Below are positions 17,161-25,783 of a stretch of 64,000 nucleotides of DNA, one piece after another (the first letter of the stretch is position 1; every line of letters begins with the position of its first letter). Both the position numbers and the translations under genes were made by a program. The notes below the pieces were generated by a model. The model did no database searches and had not been told where the DNA came from. It saw only the letters and a program-made list of their open reading frames with translations. The DNA is from Actinokineospora spheciospongiae (GTDB lineage: Bacteria; Actinomycetota; Actinomycetes; Mycobacteriales; Pseudonocardiaceae). The DNA is taken from contig NZ_AYXG01000227.1 of the NCBI RefSeq assembly GCF_000564855.1, forward strand, positions 1 to 64,000, read 5' to 3'.

Positions 17161-18435
17161 GTGACCCAGACGGCCCGGCACAGGCTCCCGATCCGCCAAC
17201 TCGTCGCCGCCAGCGCGGGGAACACGCTGGAGTGGTTCGACTGGACCATCTTCGCCACGTTCAGCGTGTACTTCGCCACCGAGGTCTTCCCGGCGGGCAA
17301 CTCCACGGCGGCGCAGGTGAACACGTTCGCCACCTATGCGCTGGCGTTCTTCTTCCGCCCGCTCGGCGGGGTGCTGCTGGGCCGCTTCGCCGACACCCGG
17401 GGTCGCAAGCCCGCGATGTTGTTGACCATCGTGTTGATGGCGGTGGGGTCGGTGCTCATCGCCGTGCTGCCGACGTTCGAGCAGGTCGGGTGGTTCTCCC
17501 CGGCGCTGCTGCTGCTCGCCCGGATCGCCCAGGGGATCTCGTTGGGCGGGGAGGTGTCGAACGCGTCGGCGTACCTGGGGGAGATCGCGCCGCCGGAGCG
17601 GCGGGGGCGGTACTCCTCGTTCTTCTACATCTCCACCGGGGCGGCGGTCCTCAGCGCGACCGTGCTCGGGTTCGTCCTGGCCCGCACCCTGGACAAGGCC
17701 GACATGACCTCCTACGGCTGGCGGCTGCCGTTCCTGCTGGGCGGGGTGTTCGGGTTGATCGCCCTGTGGCTGCGCCGGACGATCCCGGAGACCGAGCTGT
17801 TCCGGTCCCGCCGCGACAGCGCCCAGCGGGTGCGCAACCCGCTGTGGCGCACCCTGCGCGACCACCCGAGGGCCGTGGGCCAGTTGATCGGGTTCAGCAT
17901 GCTCTCGACGCTCTGCTACTACACGTTCTTCAGCGCCCTGACCCCGTTCGCGGTGACCACGCGCGGCGCCGACCCGGCCGACGTGTTCCTGGCGCTGTCC
18001 ATCGGGACGGCGGTGTTCATCGCGTTGCAGTACCCGATGGGCGCCGCGGCGGACCGCTTCGGCCGCAAGCCGCAGCTATTGGTCTGGGCGGCGCTGATCG
18101 CGGTCCTGATCGTCCCGCTGTCCCTCCTGGTCACCCCGAACCTCGGTGGGCTGATCGTGGCCTTCACCGTCGGGCTGGCCATCTACACGGCGATGACCTC
18201 GGTGGCGCCCGCGCTGATGAGCGAGCTGTTCCCCACCGAGTTGCGCGCCCTGGGCATCGGCGCCTGGTACAACCTCACCGTCGCGGTCTTCGGTGGCACG
18301 GCACCGCTGCTGATCAGCGCCCTGGCGGGTGCGGGGTTGCAGAACGTCTTCTTCTACTACGTGGCGGGCGCGGCGGTCATCGCGTTCTTCGTGATCCGCA
18401 CCCTCCCGGAGACCAGGGGCGGTGAACTGGCGTGA
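17161..18435 (+). CDS. MFS transporter, MHS/ProP-like
   Basis: 424 residues from GTG 17161 behind GGAGGTG. It has twelve predicted membrane segments. The N-terminus ASAGNTLEWFDW and the loop GRFADTRGRKPAML are hallmarks of the metabolite:H+ symporter group (ProP, KgtP, ShiA). It should import a small organic acid or osmolyte with protons; the substrate cannot be told. The stop overlaps the GTG of the next gene, so the two form an operon. Confidence 0.9.
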   Translation: MTQTARHRLPIRQLVAASAGNTLEWFDWTIFATFSVYFATEVFPAGNSTAAQVNTFATYALAFFFRPLGGVLLGRFADTRGRKPAMLLTIVLMAVGSVLIAVLPTFEQVGWFSPALLLLARIAQGISLGGEVSNASAYLGEIAPPERRGRYSSFFYISTGAAVLSATVLGFVLARTLDKADMTSYGWRLPFLLGGVFGLIALWLRRTIPETELFRSRRDSAQRVRNPLWRTLRDHPRAVGQLIGFSMLSTLCYYTFFSALTPFAVTTRGADPADVFLALSIGTAVFIALQYPMGAAADRFGRKPQLLVWAALIAVLIVPLSLLVTPNLGGLIVAFTVGLAIYTAMTSVAPALMSELFPTELRALGIGAWYNLTVAVFGGTAPLLISALAGAGLQNVFFYYVAGAAVIAFFVIRTLPETRGGELA

Positions 18436-18995
18436 AGTGGCGGTCGTGGCGCGAAGCGGGCGTGGTCGTGGCGCTGGTGGGCGCGGCGGTGGCGCGGTCG
18501 AGTGGCGCTGAGGCGGTGCCCGCGCTCTCGTCCACCGAGGTGGCCACCTGGGTCTCCGACCACCTGCGGGCCAGGGCCGACGTGGGCACCGGGGCCGAAC
18601 CGGGCACCGCGGCGGCGCGGCTCCCGGGTTCGATGACCGGCGGGTTCGCCGCGCGGACCGCGACCGCGCTCACCGTGCTGGACGCGGCCGACGAGCGGTA
18701 CCGGGCCCACCCCCTCGCCGGGCACGACGCGGCGGACCTGGACATCACCGTCGAGCGGATCACGGTCAGCGGCACGTCCGCGCACGCCGTGGTGGCTGAG
18801 CGGACCACGCTGCACTTCACCGCCGCGGGCGAGCAGAACCCGGGCGTACCGGAGGCCGAGGGCTATTCCCTCGTTCACGACTTCGAGCTGGTGGTGGTCG
18901 ACGGGCGCTGGCTCCTGGCCGACTCCCGCCCGAGACTGGCGCCCTCTGGCGGTCCCCCGCCGCTCACGCAGGCGGACCACCGAGGCGGGCGCTGA
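18432..18995 (+). CDS. Exported hypothetical protein
   Basis: 187 residues from GTG 18432, overlapping the MFS stop as GTGA. A hydrophobic N-terminus (AGVVVALVGAAVA) ending in Ala-rich sequence looks like a signal peptide or anchor. The C-terminal half (FELVVVDGRWLLADSRPRL) recalls the SnoaL/NTF2-like extracytoplasmic domains that follow transport genes in actinomycetes. No catalytic motif is seen. Confidence 0.75.
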   Translation: MKWRSWREAGVVVALVGAAVARSSGAEAVPALSSTEVATWVSDHLRARADVGTGAEPGTAAARLPGSMTGGFAARTATALTVLDAADERYRAHPLAGHDAADLDITVERITVSGTSAHAVVAERTTLHFTAAGEQNPGVPEAEGYSLVHDFELVVVDGRWLLADSRPRLAPSGGPPPLTQADHRGGR

Positions 18996-19003
18996 GCACG
19001 GCG

Positions 19004-20080
19004 CTACCGCGAAACCAGGGACCGGTACAGCTCGCGGTGCCGCAGCGCCGAAGCCTCCCACGTGTACCGCGCCGCCAGCGCCTTCCCCGCCTCCCGCCGG
19101 GCGGGGTCCGGCGCGGCCAGGGCGGTCCGCAACCCGGCGGCCAACTCCGCGGGCGTGGCGCCGAAGGTGGCGACCTCACCGAAGACCTCGCGCAGCACCG
19201 GCAGGTCACTGGCCACCAGCGGCACCTCGGCGGCCAGCGCCTCCATCGCGGCCAGCCCGAAGCCCTCCTTCGTCGACGGGAAGGCGAAAGCGCTTGCGCC
19301 CGCCACCAGCCCGGGCAGTTCCGCGTCGTCGACCAGGCCGAGGACTTCCGGCACGACCCCCAGTTCCACCGCCCGCGCCTCCCACGCGCGCCGGTAGTCC
19401 CGGTAGTCGAACAGCGTTTCCCCGCCCGCCACCACGAGCCGCACGTCCGGCAACCCCAACCCGGCGAATGCCTCCAGCAGTTCCACCGAGCCCTTGCGCG
19501 GCTCGATCCCGCCGACCGACAGCACGTAGCGGCCCAGTTCCGCCCGCCACTCCCCCGCCGACGCAGATCCCACCGCGGCCGAGAACCGCGCGGCAGCAAC
19601 ACCGTTGGGGATCACTCGCGCCGACAGGCCCCAGCCGTCGGCCAGTTCTGCCGCCACCGCCGCCGACACGCAGACGTGTGCGTACGGTTCCACGATCGCC
19701 CGCTCGTGGCAGGCGGCCAGTTCCGGGGTGGTGAACCGGTCGAGGTGGTGGACCGTGCGCACGCACGGTCCGGCGGCGTTGGCGGTGATGCAGTCCTGGG
19801 CGTGCACGACGTCGAAGTCCGCGGGGTCGAAAGCCGCGCGCAGCACCGCGATCGAGCGGAGGATGCGCGGGCCGACCCCCTCGTCCGGTCGGTCGGGGAA
19901 CGGGACGACCCGCAGGGTGACCGCCGGGTCGACCGGGCGGTGGAAACCCGTGTCGCCGCCGCGGCCCAGGGTCCAGACCGTGACGTCCTCCCCCAGCGCG
20001 GCCAGCGCCTCGGCCAGCGCGAGGGTGTGCACGACGCCGCCGCGCGGTTTCGTGGAGTAGGTCAGCAGCGCGATCCGCAC
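19004..20080 (-). CDS. MSMEG_0565-type glycosyltransferase (GT4)
   Basis: 358 residues. GTG 20080 is chosen for the GGAGG 7 bases before it and because the protein then starts VRIALLTYSTKPRGGVVHT, as in this family. The GT-B C-domain shows the donor-binding Glu motif PSTKEGFGLAAMEA. This glycosyltransferase is the conserved end gene of the Nit1C/MSMEG_0565-0572 nitrilase cluster. Its start overlaps the end of the degenerate nitrilase gene by 19 bp, so it is the last gene of the operon. Acceptor unknown. Confidence 0.88.
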   Translation of the reverse strand: MRIALLTYSTKPRGGVVHTLALAEALAALGEDVTVWTLGRGGDTGFHRPVDPAVTLRVVPFPDRPDEGVGPRILRSIAVLRAAFDPADFDVVHAQDCITANAAGPCVRTVHHLDRFTTPELAACHERAIVEPYAHVCVSAAVAAELADGWGLSARVIPNGVAAARFSAAVGSASAGEWRAELGRYVLSVGGIEPRKGSVELLEAFAGLGLPDVRLVVAGGETLFDYRDYRRAWEARAVELGVVPEVLGLVDDAELPGLVAGASAFAFPSTKEGFGLAAMEALAAEVPLVASDLPVLREVFGEVATFGATPAELAAGLRTALAAPDPARREAGKALAARYTWEASALRHRELYRSLVSR

Positions 20081-20910
20081 CCGTACGCCTCCGGTTTGCG
20101 CTCGGTCAGGTGGTTGAGGACGCGGCGCGCGGTGGCGATCTCGGCGGCCACGTCCAGTTCGGCGATGGCGATCCCGGCCTTGGACCAGGTGCGGGCCAGG
20201 ATGTCGCCGCCGGGGCCGACGACCTTGGCCTGCCCGAGGAAGCGCATCCCGCCCAGCGCCCCGGTCTGGTTGGACGAGGCGAGCACGACCTGGTTCTCCG
20301 CCGCGCGGGCCTGGTCGTAGAGGTCGAAGAGCCGGGACTGGCGGTCCTGGGCCATCCGGGGCGCCCGGTTGGTGATGCTGGTGGGCCACGCCGACAGCGC
20401 GGCGATGATCTCCGCGCCGTCCACCGCCAGCGCCCGCGCCGACTCGGGGAAGGTCTTGTCGTAGTCGATCAGCATCCCGATCCGGCCGACCGGAGTGTCG
20501 AACGCGTGGAAACCGGTGCCCGGCGCGTACGCGATCGACTCCCCCGCGGGCTGGTGGACCTTGCGGTGGCTGCCGAGGACCCCGTCACCGGTGACGCACA
20601 GCGCGCTGTTGTACCGCTTGTCGCCGTCGGCCTCGCGGAAACCGAAGCACACCACCATCTCCGCCGCGAGCGAGGCCACCTTGCGCACGTGCGCGTCGTC
20701 GAGCGGCAGGGCCGGTGGCAGCGACTCCGGGTCCGGGTGGCGCAGGTCGGCGAGGTAGCCGCCGAGGGCCGCGTCCGGCAGGACCAGCAGCGCGGCGCCG
20801 TCGCGGCGGGCGTGTTCGATCAGCGTGGCGACGCGCTGGAGGTCGAAGTCGAGGTCGCGGCCGAAGTGGGCGGCCACGGCCCCGATCCGGACGGTGCCGG
20901 TTGCGCTCAT
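20062..20910 (-). CDS. Carbon-nitrogen hydrolase homologue lacking the catalytic Cys and Glu
   Basis: 282 residues from ATG 20910. The nitrilase fold is intact and closely matches its upstream neighbour. Only the Lys of the triad is kept (HRKVH, Lys117). The Glu position is Asp46 (LPDAALGGY) and the nucleophile Cys is Asp149 (GMLIDYDKTFPE, codon GAC). Loss of the thiol should abolish nitrilase or amidase chemistry, so this is probably a pseudoenzyme, for example a partner in a mixed oligomer. It lies 9 bp after the active-looking copy and before the glycosyltransferase. Confidence 0.88.
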   Translation of the reverse strand: MSATGTVRIGAVAAHFGRDLDFDLQRVATLIEHARRDGAALLVLPDAALGGYLADLRHPDPESLPPALPLDDAHVRKVASLAAEMVVCFGFREADGDKRYNSALCVTGDGVLGSHRKVHQPAGESIAYAPGTGFHAFDTPVGRIGMLIDYDKTFPESARALAVDGAEIIAALSAWPTSITNRAPRMAQDRQSRLFDLYDQARAAENQVVLASSNQTGALGGMRFLGQAKVVGPGGDILARTWSKAGIAIAELDVAAEIATARRVLNHLTERKPEAYGCGSRC

Positions 20911-20919
20911 GGGCGCCGA

Positions 20920-21765
20920 CTATGCCCGGACCAGTTGCGCGCCCAGCGCCGGGTAGGCCTCCGGGCGGCGGTCGCGCAGGTGGCCCATGGCCCGGCGGGC
21001 GTTCTCCAGGGCCAGTGCGACGTCGACCTCGGCCACCGCCACGCCCTCGGTGACCCCGGTGTCGGCCAGCACTTCCCCGCCCGGGTCGACGACCTTGGCG
21101 CTGGCCACGAAGCGCAGCGAACCGAACGTGCCGGACTGGTTGGCCGAGAGCCACACGACCTGGTTCTCCAGGGCGCGCGCCCGGTCGAACAGGTCGAACC
21201 GGCGCTTCCACCGGTCCCGGTTGAGGTCCGGGTCCGGGTTGGTGGCGCTGCCCGGCCACGCGGAGACGCACACGATGATCTCCGCGCCGTCCAGGGCGAG
21301 GGCGCGGGCGGATTCGGGGAACGCCTTGTCGTAGCAGATCATCATGCCCAGCCTGCCGACTGGCGTGTCGAAGGCGGCGAACCCCGAGCCCGCGCCGTAG
21401 TTGGCGTCCTCGTTCAGCGGCTGGTGCACCTTGCGGTGGTTGCCCAGCACGCCGTCGCCGTTGACGCAGACCACGCTGTTGTAGCGCGTGTCGCCCGCGG
21501 CCTCGCAGTACCCGGCGGTGACGACCATGTCGCCCGCCAGTGCCGAGAGCTTCCGGATCTCCGGGCCGTCGACGGCCAGCGCGGGCGGGGAGCCGGCTGT
21601 GCCGTCCAGCGACAGCAGGTAGCCGCCGAGCGCCGCCTCGGGCAGGGCGAGCAGCTTCACCCCGTCCGCCCGAGCGCGCTCGATGAGCCCCGCGATGCGG
21701 GCGAAGTCGCCGTCGAGGTCGCGGTCGAAGTTCGCCGCGACCGCCGCCATCCGCAAGCCGCTCAT
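20920..21765 (-). CDS. Carbon-nitrogen hydrolase (nitrilase superfamily)
   Basis: 281 residues from ATG 21765, overlapping the stop of the upstream gene. The full triad is present: Glu43 (LPEAALGGY), Lys112 (HRKVH) and Cys144 (MMICYDKAFPE). It hydrolyses a nitrile or amide C-N bond, and in Nit1C-type clusters the nitrilase is the defining enzyme, linked in Pseudomonas to growth on cyanide. It is a close paralogue of the next gene, which has lost the triad. Confidence 0.9.
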   Translation of the reverse strand: MSGLRMAAVAANFDRDLDGDFARIAGLIERARADGVKLLALPEAALGGYLLSLDGTAGSPPALAVDGPEIRKLSALAGDMVVTAGYCEAAGDTRYNSVVCVNGDGVLGNHRKVHQPLNEDANYGAGSGFAAFDTPVGRLGMMICYDKAFPESARALALDGAEIIVCVSAWPGSATNPDPDLNRDRWKRRFDLFDRARALENQVVWLSANQSGTFGSLRFVASAKVVDPGGEVLADTGVTEGVAVAEVDVALALENARRAMGHLRDRRPEAYPALGAQLVRA

Positions 21766-23159
21766 GCCGTCCCCATCCCGGTCACCGCTGAGGTGATCGC
21801 CTCGGTGGTCTCCCCGTCCGGCCAGCGCAGCCCGACGCCGCGTCCCGCGACCAGCTCGCCGCACTCGGCGCCGACCGCGGGCCCGGCGGGCAGCGGGGCC
21901 GCGCCGGGTCGGTCGGCGGTGAGCATGGCGAAGCCGGGGAAGCAGGTCAGCCAATCGCCCACGCCCGCGCCGTCGGGGCGCGGGACAGCGGCCACGTCGA
22001 GCACGGCGCCGCAGCCGCTCGCCTCGGCCAGCATGCCCAGCGTGCCGACGACCCCGGCCATCGACACGTCCTTCGCCGCGGCCGGGCGGGCCGCGCCGAC
22101 CGCCGCGAGCATGGCCCGCAGCTCCTGCGGTGACCGCGAGGTCGTGGAGTCCCACTGCCTGCCCGCGTACCCGGGCCGCCACCGGCCGCCGAGGTCGGCG
22201 GTCAGGGTGATCCGGTGCCCCAGCCTGCCGCCGCCACCGGGGACCGGGTGCCCGGTGCGGCCCAGCGCGGTCACCGACAGCGAGGCCGGGACGCCGAACT
22301 GGGTGTGCCCGCCGAGCACCGGCACGCCGTAGGCCTCGGCGGCCCCGCGCAGACCGCTGAGCACGCGGTGGGCGAAGGACGCGTCCCGGGCGCCCACGGC
22401 GTCGAGGACGCCGACCGGGGTGGCGCCCATGGCGGCGAGGTCGTTGAGGTTGACCAGCACCGAGCACCAGCCCGCCCACTCCGGGTCGCGCTCGACCATG
22501 GCGGGCACGATCGCGTCGCAGGCGGCGACGAGGTCGCTGCCGGGCACCGGGGCGCCGTCGTCGCCGACGAACCCGGGTCCGCCCGGGGACATCCCGGCCA
22601 GCAGCGCGCCGAGCCTGCGCTTGGTGGCGTCGGCCAGGGCGGCGATCCGCCCGATCGGCCACCGCATCAGCACGTGGTCGTGGCCCGCCACGGTCACCGG
22701 CCGCACCGACCGCCAGCCCAGCCCCCGGAACAGCCGCTCGTTGGCGGCCTGCACGGTGGCGTCGAAGCGCAGCGCGCCCGCGCCCTCGGCGTGCGCGCAG
22801 GCGGCCCGCACCAGGGCGGAGCCGACGCCCGCGGCACCGGCGCCCGGCCGCACGACCAGCCTGCCGCCGACCCACCAGCCGACGTCGGCACCCGGTTCGG
22901 CCGGGCCGAGCCGGACCCCGCCGACGACCTCTCCGCCGGTGTCCCTGGCGACGAGCACCACCGTGCGCGGGTCGTCGTCGCGCCAGTCGAGGTCGTCGGC
23001 GAACAGGCCCTGCCGCTCGACGAAGGTCTCCCGGCGCAGCACCCGGTAGCGGGTGGTCGCGGCGGCGTCGGCGACCTCGACGTGGTGGAACGGTCCGGTG
23101 GCCGGGGTCCGCGCCCCGATCAACACCTCGCCCAGCACAGTCATCTCCGTTGGGCTCAC
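21762..23159 (-). CDS. MSMEG_0567/sll0787-type GNAT-AIR synthase fusion
   Basis: 465 residues from GTG 23159 (ATG 23144 is also possible). Residues about 20-165 form a GNAT acetyltransferase domain (GAAGVGSALVRAAC). The rest is an AIR synthase/PurM-like ATP-binding domain (NLNDLAAMGATPVG, GGHTQFGVP, DLGGRWRPGY). This fusion is known only from the conserved nitrilase cluster found in cyanobacteria and actinomycetes. Function is unknown. It overlaps the nitrilase start by 4 bp and begins 2 bp after the radical SAM gene. Confidence 0.9.
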   Translation of the reverse strand: MSPTEMTVLGEVLIGARTPATGPFHHVEVADAAATTRYRVLRRETFVERQGLFADDLDWRDDDPRTVVLVARDTGGEVVGGVRLGPAEPGADVGWWVGGRLVVRPGAGAAGVGSALVRAACAHAEGAGALRFDATVQAANERLFRGLGWRSVRPVTVAGHDHVLMRWPIGRIAALADATKRRLGALLAGMSPGGPGFVGDDGAPVPGSDLVAACDAIVPAMVERDPEWAGWCSVLVNLNDLAAMGATPVGVLDAVGARDASFAHRVLSGLRGAAEAYGVPVLGGHTQFGVPASLSVTALGRTGHPVPGGGGRLGHRITLTADLGGRWRPGYAGRQWDSTTSRSPQELRAMLAAVGAARPAAAKDVSMAGVVGTLGMLAEASGCGAVLDVAAVPRPDGAGVGDWLTCFPGFAMLTADRPGAAPLPAGPAVGAECGELVAGRGVGLRWPDGETTEAITSAVTGMGTA

Positions 23160-23160
23160 C

Positions 23161-24225
23161 TCAACCCCCGGCCGCTTGCAGCACGCTGCACGCCCCGCAG
23201 GCCGCGCACCCGGCGCCCTGGTCGGCGCCGGACATCCCGGCGGCGCGCAGCAGCGCCGCGACCCGCCGGGTCACGTCGCCGACCAGCTCCGGGGAGGGCG
23301 CGGTCGCACCGTCGCGGCGGGCCAGGGTGCCCAGCATCGGCCGGAACGGCACGACGAACGGGTAGACGCCGCGGTCGATGAGCCGACCGGCGCCCGCGAC
23401 CAGCTCGTCCGGGTCGTCGCCCAGGCCGATCAGCAGGTACGTGGAGACCCTGTTGCGGCCGAACACGCGCACCGCCTCGTCCCAGGCGGCCTCGTACTCG
23501 GCCATCGGGATCAGCCCCTTGGACGGCATCCACTCCGCGCGCACCGCGTCGTCGAGCGATTCGACGTGGATGCCGATGGAGGTGGCGCCCGCGTCCTTGA
23601 GTTCGGCGATCACCGACAGGTCGGCGGGCGGCTCGATCTGCACCTGGATCGGCAGCCCGGGCACGGCGTCCAGCACGGCCTTGACGCAGCGCACCAGCGG
23701 GCGGGCGCCGCGGTCGGCCCCGGCGGTGGTGCCGGTGGTCATCACCATCTGCCGGACCCCGTCGAGCCGCACGGCCGCCTCGGCGACCTCGGCGAGCTGG
23801 GCCGGGGTCTTCGCGGCGATGGTGTCGCCCTGGTTGAGCGATTCCTCGATGGCGCAGAACTTGCAACGCTTCTCTTCGGCGTAGCGGATGCAGGTCTGCA
23901 CGACGGTCGTTGCCAGCACGTCGCGGCCGTGCAGGAGGGCGATCTTGTCGTAGCGGACGCCGTCGGCGGTCTCCAGGTCGTAGAAACGCGGGCGCCGCAC
24001 GGGTTCGACGCTGAGGCCGAGGTCGAGGGTGCCGCGGAAGACCCGGCCGCCGCGCACCGCGTACGGCGACTCCGGGTTGGTCGGCAGGGTGGCGTTGGCG
24101 CCGTCGAGCACCACGTGCCCGTCGTCGCTGGGGCCCGCGCCCTTGCTGCGCCGGACCGGCGCGTCCATCCGCGCGCCGAGCAGGGCCAGGTCGACGCGGG
24201 TGCTCAGGTCGGTTTCGATGCTCAC
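23161..24225 (-). CDS. MSMEG_0568-type radical SAM protein
   Basis: 354 residues from GTG 24225, preceded by GGGGAGGAG. The iron-sulfur motif is spaced C-x8-C-x2-C (TCIRYAEEKRCKFC) instead of the common C-x3-C-x2-C. The SAM-binding GTT motif follows (VMTTGTTAG). A second Cys group near the C-terminus (GCAACGACSVL) may hold an auxiliary cluster. This matches the radical SAM member of the nitrilase cluster. The reaction is unknown. Confidence 0.9.
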   Translation of the reverse strand: MSIETDLSTRVDLALLGARMDAPVRRSKGAGPSDDGHVVLDGANATLPTNPESPYAVRGGRVFRGTLDLGLSVEPVRRPRFYDLETADGVRYDKIALLHGRDVLATTVVQTCIRYAEEKRCKFCAIEESLNQGDTIAAKTPAQLAEVAEAAVRLDGVRQMVMTTGTTAGADRGARPLVRCVKAVLDAVPGLPIQVQIEPPADLSVIAELKDAGATSIGIHVESLDDAVRAEWMPSKGLIPMAEYEAAWDEAVRVFGRNRVSTYLLIGLGDDPDELVAGAGRLIDRGVYPFVVPFRPMLGTLARRDGATAPSPELVGDVTRRVAALLRAAGMSGADQGAGCAACGACSVLQAAGG

Positions 24226-24293
24226 GTGCGGCTCCTCCCCCGGGACGGGAGTCCCGGTCCCGGCGGGGGGCGCGGCGGCCCCCCGCCACCCGG

Positions 24294-24806
24294 TCACCAC
24301 ATGTAGGTGGAGTTGATGATCGCGCCCTTGCGGGCGTAGTGGATCAGGGCGTCCTGCACGTCGAGCGGGTGCGTCGGGATGACGCCCTCGATCAGGTCCT
24401 CCTCGCGCAGGCCGTGCAGCGACAGGCCGAAGCGGCAGCAGTAGACCTTGCCGCCCTCCTTGATGAAGGTCTTGAGCGAGTCGTTGATGTTGTGCTCACC
24501 GGGGAACGCGGAGTTGCCGGTGGTGGGGAACCCGCGGGTGGCCATGGCGTTCATCGAGCCGGGGCCGTAGAAGTAGATGGCGGACTCGAAGCCCTTGCGC
24601 AGCGCGCGGGTGGCCTGCAGGATCGCCACGAAGCTCACCGAGGACTCGTGCGCGATGCCGTGCACCAGGGTGAAGTAGCTCTGGCCCGCCTCGGCCTGGT
24701 AGTCCGGGAAGACCTTCGTCCCGCCGTAGAGGTTCGACCCCTCGGGCAGCGAGGGGTGCGGGATTTCGTTGAGGCTGGTCTCTTCGAGTTCGGTCAGGTC
24801 AGCCAT
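24294..24806 (-). CDS. MSMEG_0572/sll0783-type protein (DsrE-like)
   Basis: 170 residues from ATG 24806. Sequence runs such as NLYGGTKVFPDYQAEAGQS, a central TGNSAFPGEHNIND and KVYCCRFGLSLHGLREEDL mark the sll0783/MSMEG_0572 family, found only in the conserved nitrilase cluster. In Synechocystis sll0783 responds to nitrogen starvation. The fold is DsrE-like and the CC pair could be functional. No membrane segments. Confidence 0.88.
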   Translation of the reverse strand: MADLTELEETSLNEIPHPSLPEGSNLYGGTKVFPDYQAEAGQSYFTLVHGIAHESSVSFVAILQATRALRKGFESAIYFYGPGSMNAMATRGFPTTGNSAFPGEHNINDSLKTFIKEGGKVYCCRFGLSLHGLREEDLIEGVIPTHPLDVQDALIHYARKGAIINSTYMW

Positions 24807-24851
24807 TGCCGCAATCTCCTTGACTCGGATTTCCAGAACGGTCTGACACCT

Positions 24852-25679
24852 TCACGCGTAGAGCCGCGCGAAAGTGTCGCGGAAGACGAGATCCGCGAGT
24901 TCGCCGTCTCCGGTGACGGCGTTGAGCTTGTGGAATTCACCGGCGAAATCACCCCAGGGCTGGTCGCTGGCGAACAGGACCCGGTCGTGGCCGATCCCCC
25001 GCCTGCTGATTTCCTCGGCGAGGAAGCGCGGGGCGAAACCGATCGCCCAGGACAGGTCGGTGTAGACCCGCTTGCCCGCCGCCACCCAGTCGAAGAAGCG
25101 GGAACCGGCGAGCTTCATGTGCCCGCTCATCCCGCCGCCGAAGTGCACCAGGTGGATGTCCACGTCGTCGCCGTAGGTGTCGACCAGGGTGCCCACCTGG
25201 TCGACGTCCGAGGCGGCGCCCGGGGAGGTGTGGACGTGCACGACCAGGTTGTTCTCCCTGGCAGCGGCGAAGATCCGGTCGATCTCGGGCGTGCACTCCG
25301 GGTCGGTGGGGTGCCCGCCGAGCAGGAAGCTGGTCTTGAGCGCGCGCACCCCGCGCTCGCCCGCCAGGGCCAGCGCCCGGGTGTTGCGCTCGGCGTCGCC
25401 GGGCTTGGGCGAGGTCCACAGCGCGGCGCTGATCCGCTCGTCGCGCTGCGCAGCCTCGACCACGAGTTCGTTGAAGCCGAAGGCGACGTCCGGGTCCGGC
25501 ACGCCGTAGTTCGGGATGACGAGCGCGCGTTCGACGCCCTCTTCGTCCAGGTCTGCGATCAATTCGTCGATCGTGGCCCGCGCGCCGATGTCGGCGTTGA
25601 TCGCGGGGCCACCGTAGAAAGGATGGGACGGGAGCACACCGAGGTGTCGGTGTGCGTCGTTCACCCGTCGTCCGGTCAT
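24852..25679 (-). CDS. Amidohydrolase family TIM-barrel protein
   Basis: 275 residues from ATG 25679 (GTG 25685 is an alternative). The amidohydrolase_2 metal ligands can be followed: DAHRH near the N-terminus, HVHTSPG, HLVHFGG and the late Asp in FASDQPWGD. It lies inside the nitrilase cluster, between the sll0783-type gene and the flavoprotein gene, with 45 bp and 104 bp gaps. A role in hydrolysing or decarboxylating a product of the pathway is an inference. It is not one of the standard Nit1C genes I know. Confidence 0.85.
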   Translation of the reverse strand: MTGRRVNDAHRHLGVLPSHPFYGGPAINADIGARATIDELIADLDEEGVERALVIPNYGVPDPDVAFGFNELVVEAAQRDERISAALWTSPKPGDAERNTRALALAGERGVRALKTSFLLGGHPTDPECTPEIDRIFAAARENNLVVHVHTSPGAASDVDQVGTLVDTYGDDVDIHLVHFGGGMSGHMKLAGSRFFDWVAAGKRVYTDLSWAIGFAPRFLAEEISRRGIGHDRVLFASDQPWGDFAGEFHKLNAVTGDGELADLVFRDTFARLYA

Positions 25680-25783
25680 GTCCACAATTCCACCTTCACG
25701 GGATGTCGGAATGATTCCCCGCGGAACAACACGGCGTTTCGTTTGTTGCCGGGATATGACTCGGGATGGAACGGATTTCGCTT

